From NCBI GenBank assembly GCA_937957895.1, contig CALFEZ010000290.1:1-10576 (forward strand): a stretch of 10,576 nt of DNA, read 5' to 3'. The notes below the pieces were generated by a model, which was given only the letters and a program-made list of their open reading frames with translations, had not been told where the DNA came from and ran no database searches. Position 1 is the first letter of the stretch. Every line of letters begins with the position of its first letter. Made by a program: the position numbers and the translations under genes. This document shows positions 1 to 7,303 of the stretch, in pieces. This DNA comes from an uncultured Erysipelotrichaceae bacterium (GTDB taxonomy: Bacteria > Bacillota_I > Bacilli_A > Erysipelotrichales > Erysipelotrichaceae).

Positions 1-1495
1 AAACCGGTCGCATGCCGCCGATCAACAAACCGACCAGCGATAACGGATCAAGTAGATTGATGGCTGCAAGGCCAACGGAATCAGCATAAGCAGCAAACAG
101 TGCAAGGGAAGTCAAGGCAGCCGATCCGATCGCAAATCCTTTTCCAATCGCTGCCGTCGTGTTTCCAACAGCATCCAGTCTATCGGTGATCTCACGCACC
201 GAAGAGGGAAGTTTGGACATTTCTGCGATCCCCCCGGCATTGTCTGCGATTGGACCATAGGCGTCGATCGAGACAGTAATGCCGGTCGTTGAAAGCATTC
301 CGACCGCCGCCAAGGCGATACCATAAAGTCCCATGGTCGGATTGGCAGCACCTCCCATGACATAATATGAGGTGATGATGCCTGAAACGATGTATAAAAT
401 AGGTGGCATGGTCGAAAACATGCCTTCCCCCAACCCTGCGATGATGTTGGTTGCTGAACCTGACATGGATTCCAATGCGATCCGCTTGACTCGGGAAAAC
501 TCGGCAGAAGTAAACATTTCCGTGGTGATCCCAATCAATACACCGACGATCAGACCACATGCGACCGGGATAAACGCTCTGAAATCTCCAAAGACGATGT
601 CACTTAAAAACCATGTCGATATCAATACCAGGATCCCGGCAGTATACGTACCCAGATTCAATGATTTCTGTGCATTTTCATTTTTGCTGAAGCCAACGAT
701 GATGATCCCGATAAGGGAAGAGATGATCCCGATCGATGCCAACATCAATGGAAACAGAGCACCTTCCACACCCAGTACGACTGAACCAAGTGTGATCGCT
801 GAGATGATCGAGCCCACATAGGATTCAAACAAGTCAGCTCCCATCCCGGCTACATCACCGACATTGTCTCCGACATTGTCAGCGATGACGGCAGGATTCC
901 TTGGATCATCTTCCGGGATCCCGGCTTCGACTTTACCGACCAGATCTGCACCGACATCGGCAGCTTTGGTATAGATTCCGCCACCCACACGTGCAAACAA
1001 AGCGATCGATGAAGCTCCAAGACCAAATCCGGTCATGTTGAGGATCTCACCGCTGAAGATGATCAACAATACGCCGATGCCCACGATGCCCAGTCCAACG
1101 ACGGACATGCCCATGACTGCTCCGCCAGAGAAGGCGATCTTCAATGCCTCTTTTTGACTGTTTCTGGCGGCCTGAGCTGTTTTTACATTTGCTTGAGTAG
1201 CAATGTTCATACCAAACCAACCGGCCAAAATGGAGAAACTTGCTCCTAAAACAAATGCAAAAGCAGTATGCGTGTTGATGGCAAAAGCCAGCAATACGGT
1301 TACCACAGCAATAAACACACTGAGATATTTGTATTTGCTCATCAAAAATGCCATGGCTCCACTGTGGATGAATCCGGCGATCTCCATCATCTTTTCATTG
1401 CCTTTTTCAGCTTTACGAATGATCAAACTCAAATAGAATGCAAATAAAAGTGCGACAAAACCGACAACTACGATCACGACAAACATGCCATCCAT
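1..1495 (-). CDS. hppA: K+-dependent membrane-bound pyrophosphatase, probably Na+-pumping (3' end off window)
   Basis: Integral membrane enzyme that hydrolyses pyrophosphate and uses the energy to pump Na+ and/or H+ out of the cytoplasm. About 498 codons are visible; the family is usually 650-750 residues, so the C-terminus lies beyond position 1. The PPi/Mg site is plain: DVGADLVGK at residues 180-188, then DDPRNP and the DNVGDNVGD repeat at 206-214. The ion-gate Glu sits in ADLFESY (E224). At GNTTAAIGKG, Ala448 occupies the position that is Lys in K+-independent enzymes, so K+ dependence is expected. K+ dependence together with a Glu at this gate position is the known pattern of Na+-PPases; Na+ transport is therefore inferred. 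The start ATG at 1495 has AGAGGT just upstream and an N-terminal membrane helix follows. The gene diverges from the MarR operon. Family call very secure; the ion is less so. Confidence 0.96.
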   Translation of the reverse strand, partial: MDGMFVVIVVVGFVALLFAFYLSLIIRKAEKGNEKMMEIAGFIHSGAMAFLMSKYKYLSVFIAVVTVLLAFAINTHTAFAFVLGASFSILAGWFGMNIATQANVKTAQAARNSQKEALKIAFSGGAVMGMSVVGLGIVGIGVLLIIFSGEILNMTGFGLGASSIALFARVGGGIYTKAADVGADLVGKVEAGIPEDDPRNPAVIADNVGDNVGDVAGMGADLFESYVGSIISAITLGSVVLGVEGALFPLMLASIGIISSLIGIIIVGFSKNENAQKSLNLGTYTAGILVLISTWFLSDIVFGDFRAFIPVACGLIVGVLIGITTEMFTSAEFSRVKRIALESMSGSATNIIAGLGEGMFSTMPPILYIVSGIITSYYVMGGAANPTMGLYGIALAAVGMLSTTGITVSIDAYGPIADNAGGIAEMSKLPSSVREITDRLDAVGNTTAAIGKGFAIGSAALTSLALFAAYADSVGLAAINLLDPLSLVGLLIGGMRPV

Positions 1496-1521
1496 ATAGC
1501 ACCTCTTTTCGGTTGTTTGAT

Positions 1522-1542
1522 TACATAGTCCCGAACTATGTA
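1522..1542. repeat. 8-bp inverted repeat in the hppA leader (TACATAGT-N5-ACTATGTA)
   Basis: Two perfect 8-base arms, TACATAGT at 1522-1529 and ACTATGTA at 1535-1542, are separated by CCCGA. The element lies just downstream of the candidate hppA -10 and about 27 bp upstream of the hppA ATG. It could be an operator for a dimeric repressor or a 5' stem-loop in the mRNA. There is no T tract after it on either strand, so a terminator is unlikely. Confidence 0.5.
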
Positions 1543-1556
1543 TTACCTTCTTACTC

Positions 1557-1565
1557 ATTTTAGCA
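1557..1565 (-). promoter_or_regulatory. Candidate extended -10 promoter for hppA
   Basis: On the minus strand the sequence reads TGCTAAAAT, an extended -10 element (TGn plus TAAAAT). No good -35 hexamer lies 17 bp upstream, but extended -10 promoters can work without one. The start of transcription would be near 1550, giving a leader of about 55 nt that contains the inverted repeat at 1522-1542. Assigned by eye and tentative. Confidence 0.4.
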
Positions 1566-1657
1566 TTATTGTTTTTTTCTATCCATCAAAAATCGAATAT
1601 TGTCGAACATATTACAGGAAATTACCTGTATAAACAGCTTTCCAATGGCACATGCTA

Positions 1658-1685
1658 TTGAAACGAGGAGCATCTCTGGTATAAT
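1658..1685 (+). promoter_or_regulatory. Promoter of the marR-ABC-VOC-HAD operon
   Basis: A near-consensus sigma-A-type promoter: TTGAAA at 1658-1663, a 16-bp spacer, and TATAAT at 1680-1685 preceded by TGG, which makes an extended -10. Transcription should start near 1692, inside the palindromic operator. The leader is then only about 22 nt, which fixes the marR start at 1714 and excludes an in-frame ATG at 1600 that lies upstream of this promoter. Confidence 0.85.
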
Positions 1686-1686
1686 G

Positions 1687-1700
1687 GTTGCGTACGCAAC
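1687..1700. promoter_or_regulatory. 14-bp palindromic operator, probable MarR autoregulatory site
   Basis: GTTGCGTACGCAAC is a perfect palindrome that begins one base after the -10 hexamer and covers the expected transcription start. MarR dimers bind palindromes of this size, and many repress their own operon from sites between the -10 and the start codon. Its position in front of a marR gene makes autoregulation the simplest reading. Binding by this MarR is inferred from position only. Confidence 0.8.
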
Positions 1701-1713
1701 TAATGGAGGGACC

Positions 1714-2151
1714 ATGTTACCCATCAATAAAACGATCAGCATGATCGAGCGATTCAATCTCATGTATCGCAATCAACAATTTCAGCAGTTTGATCTGTAT
1801 GGCTATCAAGCCAGTTTTTTGCTTGAGATCGTTCGTAATCCCAACATCTCACAAGATCAACTTACCAAAAACATGCACATCGACAAAAGCAACGTAGCCC
1901 GTGGATGCCATTCACTTAAAAGCAATGGGTATATCACAATGACCAAAAGCATACAAGATCGTCGGGTCACCCAGCTGCATGCAACCCTTAAAGGAGTGGA
2001 AGTTTCCAAGATGATCAAGGAGGTGCTCAAAAAGCAGCGAAACTTCTTGATGCAGGATTTTGATCCAAACGATGAACAACAGTTTTTGAAATATCTTGAA
2101 TGGCTGAAGCACCGTGCGATGCAATTGTTAGAGATCCAGGAGGAACGATGA
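1714..2151 (+). CDS. MarR-family transcriptional regulator
   Basis: A 145-residue winged helix-turn-helix protein, the usual size for MarR dimers. The DNA-binding domain spans about residues 28-95: the helix-turn-helix includes NISQDQLTKNMHIDKSNVAR, and the wing carries the family signature DRR (82-84) followed by LHATLKG. The flanking helices should form the dimer interface. The start at 1714 is chosen because GGAGGG lies 4 bases upstream and because the promoter at 1658-1685 excludes earlier starts. It is the first gene of the operon and overlaps the next by ATGA, so it probably represses itself and the exporter until a ligand binds. A lone Cys65 lies in or near the recognition helix; a redox role is possible but unsupported. 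The inducer cannot be read from the sequence. Confidence 0.92.
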   Translation: MLPINKTISMIERFNLMYRNQQFQQFDLYGYQASFLLEIVRNPNISQDQLTKNMHIDKSNVARGCHSLKSNGYITMTKSIQDRRVTQLHATLKGVEVSKMIKEVLKKQRNFLMQDFDPNDEQQFLKYLEWLKHRAMQLLEIQEER

Positions 2152-3878
2152 AAACAGTCCTTGGATATCTTTCTCCATACAAAAATCGTATCTATCTTGG
2201 TTTGACAGTCAAAAGTTTTGCGACGATCATCGAGTTGTTTTTGCCATTTTTATTGGCACATGTCATCGATACCATCATCCCATTGGGAAGGATCGGACTG
2301 GTGGTGGTGTTTGGTCTATTGATGCTGATCACGGCACTTGGAGCTTATGTGGGAAACATCCTTGCCAATCGTCTGGCTGCTCGAGTTTCGACCAATGCCA
2401 TCAAAGATCTTCGTGATGATTCCTACATCAAGATCCTTTCTTTTAGCAACAAAACCGTGGATGAGTTTACCATCCCTTCACTGATCTCCCGCATGACCAG
2501 CGATACTTATCATATCTATCGCATGTTCAACGTGATCCAGCGTATCGGCATCCGAGCTCCCATTCTGTTGATGGGAAGTTTGTTGATGATGCTTTGGATC
2601 GACACCTATCTTGCCATGATCTTGATCGGACTATTGCCATTTATCAGTCTGGCAGTCTATGTGGTATCCAAACGCGGGATCCCCTTTTACGACAGCCTGC
2701 AAAATGCATTGGACATCATGGTGCGTGTCGTTCGAGAAAACATAGCAGGGATCAGGATCATCAAATCGTTTGCTCGTGAGGATGAAGAAAAAATCAAATA
2801 CACCGACATCAATCAGGAAGTCTCCCATCGTGAAAAGAAAGCGGGATTGGTCGTAGCCACACTCAACCCGATCATGAATCTGTTGCTCAATCTTGGTTTG
2901 GTAGTCATTATTTATGTCGGTGCTCAAAGGGTTCTTGCCGGTCTTAGTCAGACAGGATCGATCTTGGCATTTCTTTCATACTTCACATTGATCCTAAACT
3001 CGTTTCTGGCTCTCAATCGCATCTTCTTGCTGATGTCGCGTGCCGGTGCCAGTGCCAATCGGATTTCTCAGATTTTGGTCAAGGATGATCGCATCCCAAT
3101 CTTGGAAGTACCCAAAAGCGACAGTGAGTACCACATCGAGTTTGAAAACGTCAGCTTTTCCTATAACAACACTTTTTATGACATCGAAAACATCGATTTC
3201 AAGATCAAACACAACACGACCTTTGGCATCATCGGAGCGACCGGAAGCGGGAAGTCCACGATCGCTCAGCTTTTGATGCGCATGTATGAAGTCGATAAAG
3301 GGCGTATCCTGATCAATGGCGAAGACATTCGCAGCATGGATGAAAAGTCATTGCGCAAACGTTTTGGTGTCGTGTTCCAAAACGATGCACTCTTTTCATT
3401 CAGTGTCAAAGAAAACATCGCATTTGGTCGCAACCTGGATTATGAAGCAGTGGTCGAAGCAGCAGAGTTTGCTCAGGCACGCACCTTCATCGAACAGCTT
3501 TCCCATCGTTATGATGAAAAAGTGCTTCGCCAGGGAGCCAATTTCAGTGGCGGACAAAAACAAAGAATGCTGATCGCCAGAGCATTGGCACAGCATCCGG
3601 AGATCATCATCCTCGATGATGCTTCGAGTGCTTTAGACTATCAGACAGACGCCCAGCTACGGCAGGCAATCAAAAAATCATTCCACTCCACTGCCATCAT
3701 GATCACCCAGCGTGTCAGCAGCGTGATGCATGCCGATCAGATCTTGATGCTCGATCAAGGAAAAATGGTGGGGTTGGGAACTCACGAGCAGTTGGCAAAA
3801 ACATGTGTACCATATCAGGAATTAATGGCGCTTCAGTTAGGAGGTGACGATCATGAGCATGCGACATGGACCCGTTAG
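2148..3878 (+). CDS. ABC exporter half-transporter, subunit with degenerate catalytic motifs
   Basis: A 576-residue ABC transporter half-molecule: an N-terminal six-helix type I exporter domain (about residues 1-310), then an ATPase domain. The ATPase has Walker A GATGSGKST (363-371), Q-loop FQND, a canonical signature FSGGQ (466-470), and a Walker B ending in LDD. The catalytic Glu is replaced by Asp491, and the switch His by Gln521 (TQRVSS). This pattern is known for the degenerate-site subunit of heterodimeric exporters such as TM287/288, LmrCD and BmrCD. The partner is the next gene, whose motifs complement these. AGGAGG at 2138-2143 supports the ATG at 2148, and ATGA overlap with marR implies coupled translation. 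A drug, lipid or peptide may be exported; the substrate is unknown. LmrC/BmrC-type names would be a guess. Confidence 0.95.
   Translation: MKTVLGYLSPYKNRIYLGLTVKSFATIIELFLPFLLAHVIDTIIPLGRIGLVVVFGLLMLITALGAYVGNILANRLAARVSTNAIKDLRDDSYIKILSFSNKTVDEFTIPSLISRMTSDTYHIYRMFNVIQRIGIRAPILLMGSLLMMLWIDTYLAMILIGLLPFISLAVYVVSKRGIPFYDSLQNALDIMVRVVRENIAGIRIIKSFAREDEEKIKYTDINQEVSHREKKAGLVVATLNPIMNLLLNLGLVVIIYVGAQRVLAGLSQTGSILAFLSYFTLILNSFLALNRIFLLMSRAGASANRISQILVKDDRIPILEVPKSDSEYHIEFENVSFSYNNTFYDIENIDFKIKHNTTFGIIGATGSGKSTIAQLLMRMYEVDKGRILINGEDIRSMDEKSLRKRFGVVFQNDALFSFSVKENIAFGRNLDYEAVVEAAEFAQARTFIEQLSHRYDEKVLRQGANFSGGQKQRMLIARALAQHPEIIILDDASSALDYQTDAQLRQAIKKSFHSTAIMITQRVSSVMHADQILMLDQGKMVGLGTHEQLAKTCVPYQELMALQLGGDDHEHATWTR
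3839..3847 (+). promoter_or_regulatory. Strong ribosome site deciding the start of the second ABC gene
   Basis: AGGAGGTGA, a full complement of the 16S rRNA anti-Shine-Dalgarno end, lies inside the 3' end of the first ABC gene. It places the start at the ATG at 3853, eight bases after GGAGG. An in-frame GTG at 3844 lies within this site and is not a plausible start. Confidence 0.85.
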
Positions 3879-5631
3879 TGCGACCGATAAACCCAAAAAC
3901 ACCAAAATGACATTGTTGCGTTTGTTGGAGTATGTAAAGGATGTCAAGATGTTGTTTGTGTTGGCGATCTCACTGACATTGGCTGCCAATGGTCTGCAAT
4001 TGATCTTACCTTATCTTATTGGGCAAGTCATCGATCTGATCACGGTCATTGATCAAGGTGATGCGTGGTCTTTGATCATGCCAAACATTTTTTGGATGAT
4101 CGGCATCACGATCGTATCAGCATCATTTCTTTATGCTCTGAGTGCTTTGATGATCATCATCAGTCAAAAGATCGTCGTCAAAATGAGACAGCAGTTGTTC
4201 GATAAATTCATGGATCTGCCAGCAAAGTATTTCGATGACCATCAGATAGGAGATATGATCAGCCGGATCTCCTATGATATCGATACGATCAACACCTCGC
4301 TATCTTCCGATGTCGTTCAGTTTTTTGGGTCTTTGGTAACGATCGTCGGAGCTTTGGTCATGATGTTTGTCATCTCATGGCCACTGTTGAGCGTGTTTGT
4401 GATCACATTGCCACTTTCGATCATGACTACTCGCTTTCTTGCAAAAAAGACACGGCCGCTCTTTAGGGCTCGCTCAAAGAAACTGGGAGAATTAAACGGA
4501 TATGTCGAAGAGACCATCTCGGGTCTGAAGACGATCAAAGCGTATTCTCAGCAACAAACCATGATCGACAGCTTCAAAGAAAGAAACGATGATGCATCCG
4601 AAGCTTATTACAAAGCTGATTACTATGGGAGTGTCATGGGACCTTCGATCGGCTTTATCAACAACATTTCACTTGCCTTGATCAGTTTTATCGGTTCTTT
4701 GCTTTACTTGTTTTCTTTGATCAGTGTGGGAAACATCTCATCCTTTATCTTGTATTCTCGCCGCTTTGCCGGACCGATCACCGAAGGAGCCAACATCGTG
4801 GCTGAACTGCAGTCCACCCTGGCAGCTGCAGAACGTGTGTTTCGGGTGCTGGATGAACCAATCGAAAAAGACAGCGATGATGTAAGCGAAGCCAAAAAGA
4901 GAATAGACGGGGAAGTCATTTTTCAGGATGTGTCTTTTTCCTATATACCTAACATCGAAGTGATCAACCACATGGATCTGCATGTCCGTCCGGGAAGTGT
5001 GGTAGCGATCGTCGGACCGACGGGAGCGGGCAAAACGACCATGGTCAATCTGTTGATGCGTTTCTATGCTCCACAAGCTGGGAAAATTCTCATCGATGGT
5101 CAAGACATCCAGAAGATCCCATTCAAACAGCTTAGACAGTACTTTTCGATGGTGCTGCAGGACACGTGGTTGTTTCATGGGAGCATCTATGATAACATCA
5201 CATACGGAAGGGAACATGCCACTCTTGATGAAGTAAAACAGGTTGCCGAGAAAGTGTATCTGAAGTCATTTATCGAAAACACCAAAGACGGATATGATAC
5301 CATCATCACCGACGATGGCGTCAATATTTCCAAAGGTCAGAAACAACTGATCACGATCGCCAGAGCCATGCTTCAAAACAAGCCGATGGTCATCTTGGAT
5401 GAGGCTACGTCCAACGTCGATACGATGACAGAAAAAAAGATCCAGGATGCCATGCTCAAATTGATGGAAGGCAGGACCAGTTTTGTGATCGCACATCGTT
5501 TGAGCACCATCGTCAATGCCGATCTGATCTTAGTCGTTGATGATGGACAGATCGTCGAACAAGGCATCCATCAAGAGTTGCTTGATAAAAAAGGCCATTA
5601 CCATCGCATGTACATGGCTCAGTTTGAATAG
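3853..5631 (+). CDS. ABC exporter half-transporter, subunit with intact catalytic Glu and degenerate signature
   Basis: A 592-residue half-transporter with an N-terminal six-helix membrane domain (about 1-335) and a C-terminal ATPase domain. Motifs: Walker A GPTGAGKTT (388-396), Q-loop LQDTW, a degenerate signature ISKGQ (492-496) instead of LSGGQ, Walker B LDEATS with catalytic Glu517, and switch His548 (AHRLST). With subunit one, the competent ATP site would pair this Walker A/B and His with the other FSGGQ signature; the second site would be dead. A short hydrophilic N-terminal extension rich in Lys precedes the first helix. The gene overlaps the previous one by 26 bases, which supports fixed stoichiometry through coupled translation. 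Substrate unknown; the MarR regulator suggests a toxic small molecule, by inference only. Confidence 0.95.
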   Translation: MSMRHGPVSATDKPKNTKMTLLRLLEYVKDVKMLFVLAISLTLAANGLQLILPYLIGQVIDLITVIDQGDAWSLIMPNIFWMIGITIVSASFLYALSALMIIISQKIVVKMRQQLFDKFMDLPAKYFDDHQIGDMISRISYDIDTINTSLSSDVVQFFGSLVTIVGALVMMFVISWPLLSVFVITLPLSIMTTRFLAKKTRPLFRARSKKLGELNGYVEETISGLKTIKAYSQQQTMIDSFKERNDDASEAYYKADYYGSVMGPSIGFINNISLALISFIGSLLYLFSLISVGNISSFILYSRRFAGPITEGANIVAELQSTLAAAERVFRVLDEPIEKDSDDVSEAKKRIDGEVIFQDVSFSYIPNIEVINHMDLHVRPGSVVAIVGPTGAGKTTMVNLLMRFYAPQAGKILIDGQDIQKIPFKQLRQYFSMVLQDTWLFHGSIYDNITYGREHATLDEVKQVAEKVYLKSFIENTKDGYDTIITDDGVNISKGQKQLITIARAMLQNKPMVILDEATSNVDTMTEKKIQDAMLKLMEGRTSFVIAHRLSTIVNADLILVVDDGQIVEQGIHQELLDKKGHYHRMYMAQFE

Positions 5632-5639
5632 GAGAAACC

Positions 5640-6014
5640 ATGCATCTTCAGATCCAAGAGGTCATCCACTTCTACGGAACCCATGACCTGGAAAAAACCA
5701 AAGCATTTTATACCGAGATACTGCCATTGACCCTGAAGATCGATCAAGGGAAGTGTCATATCTATCACATTACCGATACCGCGTCGATCGGATTTTGCAC
5801 GCACATCCAACCGGTGTTTTCCGACAAGTCTCCGATCATCACGCTGGTGGTCGATGATGTTGGATATTGGCATCAACACCTTATCAAACACAATATCACC
5901 GTTGAGCCGATCCTTATCAGTCAGGAGTTCAAGATCGAGCATTTCTTTTTGAAAGATCCCAATGGTTATACATTGGAGATCCAGCGATTTCTATCAGAGA
6001 AGGAGTTAGGATGA
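5640..6014 (+). CDS. VOC-superfamily (glyoxalase/bleomycin-resistance fold) protein
   Basis: A 124-residue single-domain protein with the beta-alpha-beta-beta-beta fold repeated twice. N-terminal half: FYGTHDLEKTKAFYTEILPL, the usual strand and helix in which DLE..FY is diagnostic. C-terminal half: HFFLKDPNGYTLEIQRF, where DPNGY and the Glu before the final strand are typical. The C-terminal Glu is a likely metal ligand; the N-terminal ligand is not clear because His10 does not align exactly with the expected position. The family includes glyoxalase I, dioxygenases, thiol transferases and antibiotic-binding proteins, and I cannot choose between them. AGGAGA at 5630-5635 serves the ATG, 8 bases after the exporter stop. 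Its place in a MarR-controlled efflux operon suggests it binds or modifies the same compound that is exported (inference). Confidence 0.85.
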   Translation: MHLQIQEVIHFYGTHDLEKTKAFYTEILPLTLKIDQGKCHIYHITDTASIGFCTHIQPVFSDKSPIITLVVDDVGYWHQHLIKHNITVEPILISQEFKIEHFFLKDPNGYTLEIQRFLSEKELG

Positions 6015-6820
6015 ATCATTACAAAGTCGTTGCTGTCGATATCGATGGCACATTGATCGATCATGATAAAAATCTGACACCACCCACCAAACAAGCCATC
6101 GAGATGATCAAAGAAAAAGGCATTCTTTTTGGTATCGCCACCGGAAGACCGGTCCATGCGGTATCCAACATGCTTCGTTCCTTTGGTATTTATGAGCAAG
6201 TGGATTTCTTGGTATGCAGCAACGGTGTGCAGATCCTTGATCTGAAGACCAACGATATGACGACCACACATCAGTTGACCAAAGAGGATGTAATCAAGAT
6301 CACCGATTTTATGAAACCGACAGGCATCAATTACTGTGTGTATGATAAAGAAAATGTGTATACCTCAACGATCAACTCGATCATTGAAGGCATCAGTCAG
6401 TTCAACCTTTTGACTCCCAAAGTCGTTGATCCCAAGGATTTGCCGATCATCACCACCAACAAAGTCACCTTTACTACCTATCCCGATGAAGTCGAAAAAC
6501 TCTTACGACACATGCAATATTTTGATGATCCTCGCTTTCGTGCTTTTTTCACCCAAGCTGATTTGTTTGAATTTGTGGATGCGAGAATCTCCAAAGCTGC
6601 CGGTATCAGATCGTATCTGCAAAATAAAAACATCTCCATGGACGATGTCGTCACCTTTGGAGATGCAGACAATGACAAGGAAATGATCGAAGAAGCAGGG
6701 TTGGGGATTGCGATGGAAAACGCCACGGAATCGGTCCGTGCGATCGCTGATGCCATCACCAAAAGCAATCAGGAAGATGGGGTGGCATATTATCTTTACA
6801 AACTATTTGCTCAAGGATGA
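6011..6820 (+). CDS. Cof-type HAD-IIB phosphatase
   Basis: A 269-residue cytoplasmic phosphatase of the HAD superfamily, Cof/YidA-like subclass IIB, at the normal length of about 270. All motifs are present: I, DIDGT with nucleophile Asp10 and acid Asp12; II, ATGRP with Thr44; III, Lys195 in ISKAAG; IV, GDADND (Asp218, Asp222). The cap domain lies between motifs II and III (about 83-190), as in class IIB. Members hydrolyse sugar phosphates, phosphoglycolate, FMN or pyridoxal phosphate; the substrate cannot be told from the sequence. AGGAG lies upstream and the ATG overlaps the VOC stop as ATGA, so it is the last gene of the operon. Its TGA abuts the stop of the convergent gene directly. Confidence 0.92.
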   Translation: MNHYKVVAVDIDGTLIDHDKNLTPPTKQAIEMIKEKGILFGIATGRPVHAVSNMLRSFGIYEQVDFLVCSNGVQILDLKTNDMTTTHQLTKEDVIKITDFMKPTGINYCVYDKENVYTSTINSIIEGISQFNLLTPKVVDPKDLPIITTNKVTFTTYPDEVEKLLRHMQYFDDPRFRAFFTQADLFEFVDARISKAAGIRSYLQNKNISMDDVVTFGDADNDKEMIEEAGLGIAMENATESVRAIADAITKSNQEDGVAYYLYKLFAQG

Positions 6821-7282
6821 TCAATCGTACTTGGTTTCAAAGTAATACTTGATGGCTTCCATGGCAAGTTCATGATCTTCTTCCTGAGTGAGCCCTGACA
6901 CACATATCGCTGCCACGACCCCTTGGCTTTTTACATGGATTGGAAAGCCACCATACAAGATCGAGTATTCTTCATCGTTGGTGCCGTATTTGCGATGCAT
7001 CGCTTCAGTGTCGTGATTGACTTTGTGGCTTACCCATAAAGTAGAATGCCAAAACAAAAACACCGTGTTTTTCTTGCGCTCGATGAATCGTTCATTGTTG
7101 GCGGTCGATCCGATGTTGGCAAAATGATACAATGTCTGAAACGGTGTGGATATGTCCACAATGATCGGGAGATTTTCTTTGATGGCCTTTCGTGCAAGGT
7201 GATTGCCCATTTTGAATGCGACCAAAGCATCAAACTTCCTAAATTGGTATTCTTTTTCCAATACGGTGATTTCTTCTAACAT
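6821..7282 (-). CDS. UPF0303 / HbpS-like (DUF336-related) protein
   Basis: A 153-residue protein that I recognise as the UPF0303 family, related to the heme-binding HbpS/GlcG fold. Diagnostic stretches are ERKKNTVFLFWHSTLW (about 69-84), YGGFPIHVKSQGVVA and the near C-terminal SGLTQEEDHELAMEAI. Length is normal for the family. Its biochemical role is not established; annotation as heme-degrading is by homology only. The ATG at 7282 has GAGGT about 7 bases upstream, and an extended -10 promoter lies 22-30 bases upstream. It is a single-gene unit, convergent with the HAD phosphatase gene, with no intergenic bases between the two stop codons. Confidence 0.85.
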   Translation of the reverse strand: MLEEITVLEKEYQFRKFDALVAFKMGNHLARKAIKENLPIIVDISTPFQTLYHFANIGSTANNERFIERKKNTVFLFWHSTLWVSHKVNHDTEAMHRKYGTNDEEYSILYGGFPIHVKSQGVVAAICVSGLTQEEDHELAMEAIKYYFETKYD

Positions 7283-7303
7283 AATACAACCTCACTTGAT
7301 TTT

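Noticed and set aside
1604..1630. LexA-like half site (CGAACATAT) and the repeat TACAGG-N6-CCTGTA
   Set aside because: Only half of a Gram-positive SOS box is present. The 6-bp repeat is short and does not line up with a clear promoter element, so chance is the simplest explanation.
1600..1713. In-frame upstream extension of marR from an ATG at 1600
   Set aside because: It would span the strong promoter at 1658-1685 and the operator, and it has no ribosome site; the added residues resemble no MarR N-terminus. The ATG at 1714 has GGAGGG just upstream.
4738..5217. A 159-codon antisense reading frame inside the second ABC gene
   Set aside because: It has no ribosome site, its sequence resembles no protein I know, and it overlaps a well-conserved ATPase domain. 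It is a by-product of codon use on the other strand, like the other long antisense frames in the window.
6720..6740. CACGGA-N5-TCCGTG followed on the minus strand by GCGTTTT, as a terminator for the UPF0303 gene
   Set aside because: The stem is only 6 bp, the T run is four and offset by three bases, and it lies within the HAD coding region. Possible but too weak to call.
7056..7072. AAAAACAC-C-GTGTTTTT as a plus-strand terminator for the HAD operon
   Set aside because: The stem is nearly all A-T, the loop is only three bases when folded, and it encodes conserved residues of the UPF0303 protein on the other strand.
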